Shown one piece after another: positions 1-7,000 of a stretch of 9,019 bases of DNA. This DNA is from DATEJJ01 sp039649115. Its GTDB lineage: Bacteria > Actinomycetota > Actinomycetes > Mycobacteriales > Micromonosporaceae. Where the stretch lies: the NCBI GenBank assembly GCA_039649115.1, contig JBBWZQ010000321.1, positions 1 through 9,019 of the forward strand, given 5' to 3'. The notes under the pieces were generated by a model. It saw only the letters and a list, made by a program, of their open reading frames with translations. It was not told the origin of the DNA and searched no databases. The number at the start of each line of letters is the position of its first letter. The first letter of the stretch is position 1. Made by a program: the position numbers and the translations under genes.

Positions 1-1
1 G

Positions 2-1468
2 GTCAGCGGCATCTCGGCCGGCGTGCCGGGCACCCCGCTGACCTGGCAGGCCGCGCTGCGCCGGTGGGGCACCACCTCGCTGGCCCAGGCGCTGCGCCCG
101 GCGATCGGCCTCGCCGAGCGGGGCTTCGTCGTCGACGACACGTTCCGCGGCCAGATCTCCGACAACCTCGACGCGTTCGGGCAGTTCAGCTCGACCAGCG
201 CGCTGTTCCTGCCGGCCGGGCAGCCACCCGCGACCGGCTCGGTCTTCCGCAACCCGGACCTGGCCCGCACGTACGGGCTGATGGCGCGCGACGGGGTCGG
301 CGTGTTGTACCGGGGCCCGGTGGCCCGGGACGTCGTGGCGACGATCCAGCATCCGCCGGTATCGGCGACGCCGACCGGCACCTGGCCGTACCCGATCCTC
401 CCGGGCACCACCACGCGCGCCGACCTCGCCGCCTACGACGTGCGCTCCCCCGCCCCGACCCGCGTGCGCTACCACGGCCTGGACGTCTACGGCATGCCCA
501 CCCCGTCCAGCGGCGGCTCCACCGTGGGCGAGGCGCTGAACATCCTCGGCACCGCCGGGCTGTCCGCGATGTCGGCGACCCAGGCGCTGCACCACTACCT
601 GGAGGCCAGCGCGCTGGCCTTCGCCGACCGCAACCGGTACGTCGGCGACGGCACGCCGCGCGGCCTGCTCGACGAACTGCTCACGCCCGGCTTCGCCGGC
701 GAGCGCGGCTGCCTGATCGACCCCGCGCACGCGCTGGCCAAGCCGGTCGCACCCGGCGTGCCGGACGGCTCGTACACCGGCTGCCCGCCGGGCCGCAGCG
801 CGGCGGCCGGCGCGGGTACCGAGGCGCACACCACGAACCTGACGGTGGCCGACCGGTGGGGCGACGTGGTCGAGTACACGCTCACCATCGAGCAGATCGG
901 CGGCAACGCGATGGTGGTGCCGGGCCGGGGCTTCCTGCTCAACAACGAGCTGACCGACTTCAACTTCACCCCGACCCAGGGCAGCGCGCCCGACCCCAAC
1001 CTGCCCGCGCCGGGCAAGCGGCCGCGCAGTTCGATGTCCCCCACGATCCTGCTGCGCGGCGGCCGGCCGTTCCTCGCAGTCGGCTCGCCGGGCGGGTCCA
1101 CGATCATCACGACCGTGCTGCAGATCCTGGTGAACCGGCTGGATCGGGGCATGACGCTGCCGGCGGCGATCGCCGCACCCCGGGCCACGCAGCGCAACAC
1201 GGCGGCGGTGGTGGCGGAGCCGGCGTTCCTGGCGGCGCCGTACGCGGCCGGGCTCGAGGCGCTGGGTCACGTGTTCAGCACCATGACCGAGATCGGCGCG
1301 GCCACCGGGGTGGAGTTCCTCGGCGGCGGCCGGATCCTGGCCGCGGCGGAGCCGGTGCGCCGCGGCGGCGGCAGCGCCGGGGTGGTGCTACCCGCGACCG
1401 GGGCCAGCAGCGCCCGGGACGTGGCGGTGGCCGACGGGAACGTCTACGTCGCGGGCCTCGCCCGCTGA
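2..1468 (+). CDS. ggt: Gamma-glutamyltransferase precursor (5'-truncated by window edge)
   Basis: This N-terminal nucleophile hydrolase cleaves or transfers the gamma-glutamyl group of glutathione and related compounds; family members are normally exported and self-cleave into large and small subunits. The fragment opens inside the large subunit (SAGVPGT, then a WQAALRRWGT helix). The GTG at 23 is internal, not the start; signal peptide and substrate-binding Arg region lie upstream. The autocatalytic Thr is the first T of HTTNLTVADRWG, at 830-832. Small-subunit motifs follow: YTLTIEQIGG, LLNNELTDF, KRPRSSMSPTI and the oxyanion GSPGGSTIITTVLQ. TIEQ with NNELTDF resembles Bacillus-type enzymes more than E. 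coli. Two cysteines (GERGC, YTGCPPG) precede the cleavage site and could form a disulphide, as expected outside the cell. After the usual GGGSAGVV ending there is an extra tail of about 26 residues ending VADGNVYVAGLAR. The TGA at 1466 lies inside the end of the convergent kinase gene. Identification is firm; the physiological substrate is not shown. Confidence 0.95.
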   Translation, partial: VSGISAGVPGTPLTWQAALRRWGTTSLAQALRPAIGLAERGFVVDDTFRGQISDNLDAFGQFSSTSALFLPAGQPPATGSVFRNPDLARTYGLMARDGVGVLYRGPVARDVVATIQHPPVSATPTGTWPYPILPGTTTRADLAAYDVRSPAPTRVRYHGLDVYGMPTPSSGGSTVGEALNILGTAGLSAMSATQALHHYLEASALAFADRNRYVGDGTPRGLLDELLTPGFAGERGCLIDPAHALAKPVAPGVPDGSYTGCPPGRSAAAGAGTEAHTTNLTVADRWGDVVEYTLTIEQIGGNAMVVPGRGFLLNNELTDFNFTPTQGSAPDPNLPAPGKRPRSSMSPTILLRGGRPFLAVGSPGGSTIITTVLQILVNRLDRGMTLPAAIAAPRATQRNTAAVVAEPAFLAAPYAAGLEALGHVFSTMTEIGAATGVEFLGGGRILAAAEPVRRGGGSAGVVLPATGASSARDVAVADGNVYVAGLAR

Positions 1469-2760
1469 TCCTGCCCGGCGGGCGGGAGCACCAGGGTGAT
1501 CCGGGCACCGCCCAACTCCCCCCGGTCCACCCGCACGTCGCCGCCCGCGTTCTCGGCCACCCGGCGCACGATCGACAGGCCCAGCCCGGTCGACCCGGAA
1601 CCGCTGCTGCCCCGGCGCAGCGCGCTCGCCACGTCCCGGATGCCCGGCCCCGCGTCCTCCACCACGAGCGCGTACGGGGACACCGCGATCTGGAACCCGG
1701 TCCCTTGTGGAGTGTGCTCGAAGACGTTGCCCAGCAGGGCGTCGATCGCGGCGACCAGATCACCGCGTGGTACCGGTACCCACACCGGCCGCTCGGCGCC
1801 ACGTACCTGCCACGGCCGCCGGTGGTCCTCGGCCAGCACCGCCCAGAAGGCCAGCCGGTCGGCGAGCACCTCGACCAGGTCGGTACCCTCCCGGGCCCGG
1901 TCCAGCGTCGGCTGGCGGGCACCGGCGATGATCGCGTCGATCTCCTCCTCCAGTGCCCGCACCGCGCCGCGCACCCGGTCGCCCACCGGCCCGTCCGCCA
2001 GCCGCTCGGCGTCCAGGCGCAGCGCGGTCAGCGGGGTGCGCAGCCGGTGCGACAGGTCGGCGGCCAGTTCCCGCTCCGCGTCCACGAACGCGATCACCCG
2101 GTCGGCCATGGTGTTGAACGCGCTACCCGCCTCCACCAGTTCGGCCGGCCCGGTCGGCGCCACCCGCGCGGACAGGTCACCGGAGCCGAAGGCGCGGGCC
2201 GCGCCGGCCAGGCCCCGGGCGGCAGCCACCAGCCGGGCGCCGAGCCGGTCGGCGACCAGGACTGAGCCGCCGATCAGCGCGACGGCCAGCCCGGCCATCG
2301 CCAGCCAGGCCGGTGCCACGCCGCGGTGCAGGGTCGCGTCGGGCACGTACACCTCGATGACCGCGGTGCGGCCGCCGTCCAGCGCGACGGGCTGCAGGTA
2401 GGCCACGCCGTGCCGGACGGACGCGGTCAACAGCTGGCGGCGCAGCCGGGCGAGCGCCACGTCGTCCGCCGCCGCCCGGGCGGTACCGGCGGCGGGCTGG
2501 CCGGGCAGGTGCACCGCGAGCCGTCCGGCCGCGCCCGCGCCGGTCGCCGCCACGGCCCGTACGATCACGTCGCGCTGGTCGCTGACCGCGAGCACCGCGA
2601 CGATCCCGGACGCCTCCTGCCGCGCGTCGGCCATCGCCCGGTCCCGCGCGATCTCGCGGGCCACCAGCGCCAGGGGAATCAGGAACGCCAGCGCGACCAT
2701 GGACGTGACGGCCAGCGCCAGGCGGGCGACGGCCCACCTCACGGCCCGCTCCCCCCGCAC
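1444..2760 (-). CDS. Two-component sensor histidine kinase (HAMP-HisKA-HATPase)
   Basis: Membrane sensor that autophosphorylates on His and passes phosphate to the response regulator encoded just upstream. Numbered from GTG 2760: TM1 about 11-33; an extracytoplasmic sensor region of about 115 residues with no recognised domain; TM2 about 150-172 (AWLAMAGLAVALIGGSVLV); HAMP about 173-225; HisKA with phospho-acceptor H238 in DLSHRLRTPLTAL. The HATPase domain has the N box with N345 (ALLGNVFEHTP), G1 VVEDAGPGI (D369) and G2 GSTGLGLSIVRR. The HRLRTP form replaces the commoner HELRTP. At about 438 residues it is normal length. It follows the regulator stop by 28 bases, so the two are probably one transcript. 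Two in-frame starts are equally good: GTG 2760 and GTG 2742 each have GGGGAG six bases ahead, because the segment is duplicated. The last 25 bases overlap the end of the convergent transferase gene. The stimulus cannot be read from the sequence. Confidence 0.93.
   Translation of the reverse strand: MRGERAVRWAVARLALAVTSMVALAFLIPLALVAREIARDRAMADARQEASGIVAVLAVSDQRDVIVRAVAATGAGAAGRLAVHLPGQPAAGTARAAADDVALARLRRQLLTASVRHGVAYLQPVALDGGRTAVIEVYVPDATLHRGVAPAWLAMAGLAVALIGGSVLVADRLGARLVAAARGLAGAARAFGSGDLSARVAPTGPAELVEAGSAFNTMADRVIAFVDAERELAADLSHRLRTPLTALRLDAERLADGPVGDRVRGAVRALEEEIDAIIAGARQPTLDRAREGTDLVEVLADRLAFWAVLAEDHRRPWQVRGAERPVWVPVPRGDLVAAIDALLGNVFEHTPQGTGFQIAVSPYALVVEDAGPGIRDVASALRRGSSGSGSTGLGLSIVRRVAENAGGDVRVDRGELGGARITLVLPPAGQDQRARPAT
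1451..1465. terminator. Short GC hairpin in the convergent gene overlap (possible bidirectional terminator)
   Basis: GCGGGC-CTC-GCCCGC forms a perfect 6-bp stem with a 3-base loop just before the transferase stop, within the 25-bp overlap with the kinase gene. No U-tract follows on either strand, so it is at best a U-less hairpin terminator of the type proposed for actinomycetes. Such short GC inverted repeats are also expected by chance at this base composition. Confidence 0.25.
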
Positions 2761-2772
2761 GTCCCGCTCCCC
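2737..2772 (-). repeat. Tandem 18-bp duplication carrying two RBS/GTG start pairs of the histidine kinase
   Basis: On the minus strand two adjacent 18-base units (2772-2755 and 2754-2737) match at 16 of 18 positions. Each contains a Shine-Dalgarno-like GGGGAG, six bases of spacer, then GTG (2760 and 2742). Since 18 is a multiple of three, both GTGs are in frame and would give proteins differing by six residues at the cytoplasmic N-terminus. That both are used is inference; the duplication itself is directly visible. Confidence 0.7.
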
Positions 2773-2788
2773 AGGCAGGCCGGGCCCG

Positions 2789-3478
2789 TCATTCGGGGGC
2801 CACGAGCATGACGCCCACGCCGCGCACGGTGCGCAGGAAGCGCGGCGCCGCGGCGCTCTCCCCGAGCTTGCGGCGCAGCCAGGAGATGTGCACGTCCAGG
2901 GTCTGCTCGTTGCCGGCGTACGGCTGCTGCCACACCTCGGTCACCAGCTCCCGGCGGGTCACCACCCGGCCGACGCGCGCCACCAGGTAGGCCAGCAGGT
3001 CGAACTCGCGGCGGGTCAGGCGCAGCGGCCGGCCGTCCAGGAAGGCGGCCCGCTGCGCCAGGTCGACGTGCAGGCCGCCGACCCGCAGCGGGGTCCCCGC
3101 CGGCCCGTCCGGCAGCGACCGGCCGCGGCGCAGCACCGCGTTGATGCGCGCGGCCAGGTGCTGGCTGGAGAACGGCTTGGTCATGTAGTCGTCGGCGCCG
3201 GCGTTGAGCAACTTGATGACGTCGCTCTCCGAGCGCCGGGCGGTGGCCACGATCACCGGCACGTCGCACACCGCCCGGACCATGCGCAGCATGTCGGCGC
3301 CGTCGATGTCCGGCAGGCCGAGGTCGAGGACGACCACGTCAGGACGGGTACCGGTGACCGCGCGCAGCGCCTCCAGCCCGCCACCGACCGCCTGCACCGC
3401 GTGACCCGCGTCGTTCAGCGCGTGGGTGAGGGCACCACGCAGGGTCGGGTCATCCTCGACCAGGAGCACGAGGGGCAT
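2789..3478 (-). CDS. OmpR-family DNA-binding response regulator
   Basis: Cytoplasmic transcription factor phosphorylated by the partner kinase encoded downstream. The 229-residue product has the standard receiver plus winged-helix layout. Receiver, residues 1-120: acidic pair in LVEDD (D9, D10), phospho-acceptor D52 in VVVLDLGLPDIDG, switch residue T79 (VIVATARR) and K101 in DDYMTKPF. DNA-binding domain, about 128-227: RLTRREFDLLAYLV, a recognition-helix region NEQTLDVHISWLRRKLGE and the wing TVRGVGVMLV, where the usual GYR/GYM tyrosine is a valine. The frame stays open further upstream, but ATG 3478 is chosen because it places PLVLLVEDD at the canonical N-terminus and the upstream translation is Arg-rich and unlike any receiver. 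No Shine-Dalgarno sequence precedes it. It is divergent from the small membrane-protein gene across only 35 bases, so it may control that gene and itself. The exact subfamily is not recognised. Confidence 0.95.
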   Translation of the reverse strand: MPLVLLVEDDPTLRGALTHALNDAGHAVQAVGGGLEALRAVTGTRPDVVVLDLGLPDIDGADMLRMVRAVCDVPVIVATARRSESDVIKLLNAGADDYMTKPFSSQHLAARINAVLRRGRSLPDGPAGTPLRVGGLHVDLAQRAAFLDGRPLRLTRREFDLLAYLVARVGRVVTRRELVTEVWQQPYAGNEQTLDVHISWLRRKLGESAAAPRFLRTVRGVGVMLVAPE

Positions 3479-3513
3479 GGTGGAACGGTAACGGTTGTTG
3501 GCAGTATCACGAC
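3479..3513. promoter_or_regulatory. Compact divergent promoter/operator region with tandem AACGGT repeat
   Basis: These 35 bases are the whole gap between the divergent response-regulator and membrane-protein genes. They hold a head-to-tail repeat AACGGT-AACGGT (3484-3495), the kind of direct repeat OmpR-family regulators bind. Minus-strand GATACT (3508-3503) is a plausible -10 for the regulator. Plus-strand CAGTAT (3502-3507) ends seven bases before ATG 3514, as in a leaderless promoter. Neither gene has a Shine-Dalgarno sequence. Any -35 elements would lie inside the opposite gene and are not convincing. Promoter and operator roles are inferred from position and repeat form only. Confidence 0.4.
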
Positions 3514-4062
3514 ATGATGTTCTGGCGCCGGACCGCGATCGCCGGTGCGTGGTCCCTGGCCACCGGCCTGGGTGCCGTGCTCGTCTGGATCGGGTTGCAC
3601 CCCGTGCTCGACGCCGCGGTGCCCGACCGCGCCGCCCCGCTGTCCGCGGCCGACGCGCGCGCGATGGCGACGCCGACGACCGTACCCGCGCCAACACCGT
3701 CCCTGCCGTCCCTGCCGCCGTCGCCACCGGCCCGGCCCACCGCGGCGCCCGCGCGCACCTCCTCGCCCACGGCCCCGGCCGGCCGAGCGTCATCGACAAT
3801 CGTGGATGGCTGGACGGTGACCACCCAGCCCGACGGCGCGCGGTCCTATGTGCGCGGTTTCCACGTCACCGGCGGTGACGCGGTCATCGGCATGGCGCCG
3901 GGCCGGGTGTACCTGATCTCCGCCACGCCACGCTCGCACTACACCGTGCAGACCCAGCAGCCCTCGCAGGCGCGGCTGGTCGTGCGGTTCATCGACGGCA
4001 GCCTGGCCAACCTCGTCGACGCCATCTGGTGGAACAACGCGCCGTACTCGCAGGTCACCTAG
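3514..4062 (+). CDS. Membrane-anchored protein of unknown function with Pro/Ala/Thr-rich linker
   Basis: I do not recognise the family. The 182-residue product starts MMFWRR, followed by a hydrophobic segment at about 8-28 (AIAGAWSLATGLGAVLVWIG). That is either a signal anchor or an uncleaved signal peptide, with positive charges on the cytoplasmic side. Residues about 52-90 form a Pro/Ala/Thr/Ser-rich, probably extended linker. Residues about 95-182 look like a small folded, beta-rich extracytoplasmic domain (TIVDGWTVTTQPDG, ARLVVRFIDGS, ending VDAIWWNNAPYSQVT). It has no cysteines and no lipobox. ATG 3514 is the first start in the frame; ATG 3517 is an alternative. No Shine-Dalgarno sequence is present, so a leaderless transcript is possible. 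Divergence from the response regulator makes it a likely member or target of that regulon. Its last 8 bases overlap the end of the convergent giant gene. GC-rich third positions support real coding. Confidence 0.8.
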   Translation: MMFWRRTAIAGAWSLATGLGAVLVWIGLHPVLDAAVPDRAAPLSAADARAMATPTTVPAPTPSLPSLPPSPPARPTAAPARTSSPTAPAGRASSTIVDGWTVTTQPDGARSYVRGFHVTGGDAVIGMAPGRVYLISATPRSHYTVQTQQPSQARLVVRFIDGSLANLVDAIWWNNAPYSQVT

Positions 4063-7000
4063 TGTCGTCAGGCGTCTCGTCGATCACCACGACCCGGTTG
4101 CGGCCCGCCTCCCTCGCGCGGTTCATGGCCAGGTCCGCGCGGGACAGCAGGCTGGCCGTGTCCGGATCGTCGGAGTGCAGGTAGGCCACGCCGACGCTGA
4201 CCGTCACCCGCACCGGACCCGCGTCCGTGTCGACCGGCGTGTTCGCGATCGCCGCGCACAGCCGCTGCGCCAGTGCCCGCGACCCGGTACCCGCGTCGGG
4301 CAGCAGCAGCGCGAACTCGCCGCCACCGGACCGGCCGAGCAGGTCGGTGGTGCGCAGCGTGTGCCGCAGCCGCCGCGCCACGGTACGGATCACCTGGTCG
4401 CCCACCTGGTCGATGACCACCATCATCGCGGTGCACTGGGTGCCGCGGCGGCGGGTCAGCGCCACCTCGTGGTCGGCCAGCTCGACGAAGCGGCGCCGGT
4501 TGGCGAGGCCGGTCAGCGCGTCGGTCGAGGCGAGCAGCCGCACCTGCGCGAACAGCCGCGCGTTGTGGTACGCCAGCATGCCCTGGCCGGCGAGCGCGGC
4601 GGCGATCTCCACGTCGGTGTCCCGGTACGCGCCGGGTGCGGTGGTCCCGACGAGGACCAGGCCGGCGGTACCGTCCCGGTCGCGCAGCGGCACCGCGAGC
4701 CACGACCGCACCCGGGTGCCGCCCGTGACGGCCAGCGGCGGCGCGGTACCCGGCCTGCCGACGATCGGCCCGGCCGCCGTCAGTAGCGCCGCCAGCGCGG
4801 CGCTCCGCTCGCCGAGCACCTCGATCGCCGCCGGGTCGTCCGCCTCCCGCCATACCGTCAGCTTCTCCCCGTCCACCCGCACGAGCCAGCACTGGTCGGC
4901 CGTGGCCACGGCGCGCAGCGTCGCGCACAGCTGGCGCAGCACCTCGTCCGGGTCGAGCACCGCGGACAGCCGCGCACTGGCGTCGCGCAGCGTCTCGGCC
5001 ACCTCGCGCTGGCGCTTCGCGGAGCGGGCCGCCAGCGCGAGCTGCGCGGCACGCGCGGTTTCCAGCGCCGCGGCCAGCTGGTTCGCGACCGCCCCGAGCA
5101 GGCCGATGTCCGCCCTGGTGAAGATGCCCTTGGCCACCCTGCTGTCCAGGTAGACCACGCCCAGCAGCCGGCCGTCGACCTGCAGTGGCGCGGCCATGAC
5201 GCTGCGCGGCCCGCGCGCCGGTTCCTCGCCGGCCCCGGTGACCACGACGGGCTCGCCGCTGCGCCAGACCTGCTCGACCAGGGCCGGCCCGGCTCCGGCC
5301 AGCAGCGCGAGGTCGTTGCCCGCGCCGTCCCGCCCGAGGTGCGGCAGCAGCGCGCCCCCCGGTTCGCCGAGGAACAGGTACGCCCGCTCGGCCGCGAGGA
5401 TTCTGATCATCTCGTCGAGCGCGATGCGGGCCAGCTCGGCGGGGTCGAGCGTGCGCGACGCGGCGAGGCTCATCTGCTCCAGCGCGGCCAGCCGCCGCCG
5501 GTCCAGCACGCCGTTGGTCTCGATGGACGGGTGCGCGGCGCCTGCCGGGGGAGCGGCCGCGAACTCCTCCCGGATCCACCGCGCCCGGTGCGGCCAGCCC
5601 TCCTGTTCGGCCGTGAAGACCGCGGACATCGCGTGGCCCAGCGCCTCCCCGCTCCGGCCCGCGGCGGCATTCGCCCGGGCCCGCAGCCGGGCCGCCTCGA
5701 AGCTGGCCAGCGGGGCCGCGGCGCGGCGCAGCACGCGGTCCGCGGCGGCGAGGGCGTCCAGCGCTCCCTCGTGATCGCCGGCGAGGTGGCGCAGGTAGGC
5801 GCAGGCCACCCGGTGGTGTGCGGCCAGTTGTTTCGTGCCGCGAGCTCTCCGCGGTTGCCTCGTCGCGGATCCGCGAGCTCTCCGCGGCCGTGGGGAGCCG
5901 GCGAAGCGGCCCAGCCAGTGCACCGCGTCCCGGGCCGCGGCCACCGCGGCTGCCCGGCGCTCCGCCGGTGCGCCGAGCGCCTGCTCGATCCGGGCGTACG
6001 ACAGGTACACGTACAGCGACCGGTGCGAGACGAACAGGGCACGCCTGCCCAGCTGCGCGGCCTGTACCGCGAACTCGTCCCAGTGCGCGCCGAGGTCGCG
6101 CCGTTCCAGGGCGGCCTGCAGGCGGGCCAGCAGCAGGATCGACCAGCGGCTGCGGCAGCCCAGGCCACGCGGGTCGGCGGCAGCCTGGCGCAGGGCGTCG
6201 GCGGCCTCGGTCACCTGGCCCTGTGCCGCGCAGACCATCGCCGCGGTGACCGACAGCATCTGGTCCTGGCTGTCCACTCCGGACGGGACCCCGGTCAGCC
6301 GCGCGCGGACGGCCTCGTGCAGCGCCTGCGCGTCGCGGGTGCGCCCGGCGACGGTCAGCTGCACGCAGCCGGTACCCACGACCGAGACGTAGGGGCCCAC
6401 GGCGATCAGGGCGGTGTCGGTGGTGACGTCCCGGGCGAGGTGGCGGATGTCGCCACGCCCCGCGAGGTAGGGCGCCACCCGGTTGGACCAGCCGACCCAG
6501 GCGGCAGCGGCCGGGTCGGCCAGTTGGGCCGCGGCGGCCACCACGCGCGCCATCCCCCGGCGCGGCCGGCCCCACCGCAGGATCTGCCGGTACCCGGCGA
6601 CGGCGGCGCGGATGGATACGTACTCGTGGGAGGGGCCCAGCCGGGCGGCGGGGTAGAGCGCCGCCAGCAGCATCGGCACCGAGCGCCCGGTGTCGTGGTC
6701 CAGCAAGGCGGCGAGCGCGCCGCTCTCCAGCAGCTCGGCCCGCAGCCGGTACCGCTCCCGGCGGCTGCCCCGGGCGCTGCCGAAGCCCCAGCCGGTCCAC
6801 TCCACGAACAGCCCGGCCAGCAGCGCGGCCAGGCCGGCCAGCGCGAGCGGGACCAGCCGCCTGGGCAGGGGCCGACCGAGCGCGGCCAGTGCCTGGTGCA
6901 CCGCCGACAGCGCGGCCGGCGCGTCCCAGAGGTCCCGGTGGACCGACGCGATCCGGCTGCCGATGCGCGCGCGCGACAGCCCGCCGGGTGCCGCCGCCAG

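Noticed and set aside
1411..1430. LPATG near the transferase C-terminus, resembling a sortase sorting signal
   Set aside because: No hydrophobic membrane segment or positively charged tail follows; only about 24 mostly polar or mixed residues remain before the stop.
1473..1483. Second small inverted repeat GCCC-GGC-GGGC after the transferase stop as a terminator
   Set aside because: A four-base GC stem with no U-tract, inside the kinase coding sequence; expected by chance at this composition.
64..2265. Long plus-strand open frame over the transferase and histidine kinase genes
   Set aside because: It is an out-of-frame shadow in GC-rich DNA, rich in Arg/Pro/Gly/Ala with no domain, overlapping two well-supported genes.
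3479..3799. N-terminal extension of the response regulator to an upstream start at 3799
   Set aside because: The extension is Arg/Ala/Ser-rich, runs through the divergent gene and its control region, and would precede a receiver domain that already begins canonically at ATG 3478.
4313..4354. Calling the giant protein an active diguanylate cyclase
   Set aside because: The signature is GGGEF and the FKxxND loop is missing, so catalysis is unlikely despite clear family membership.
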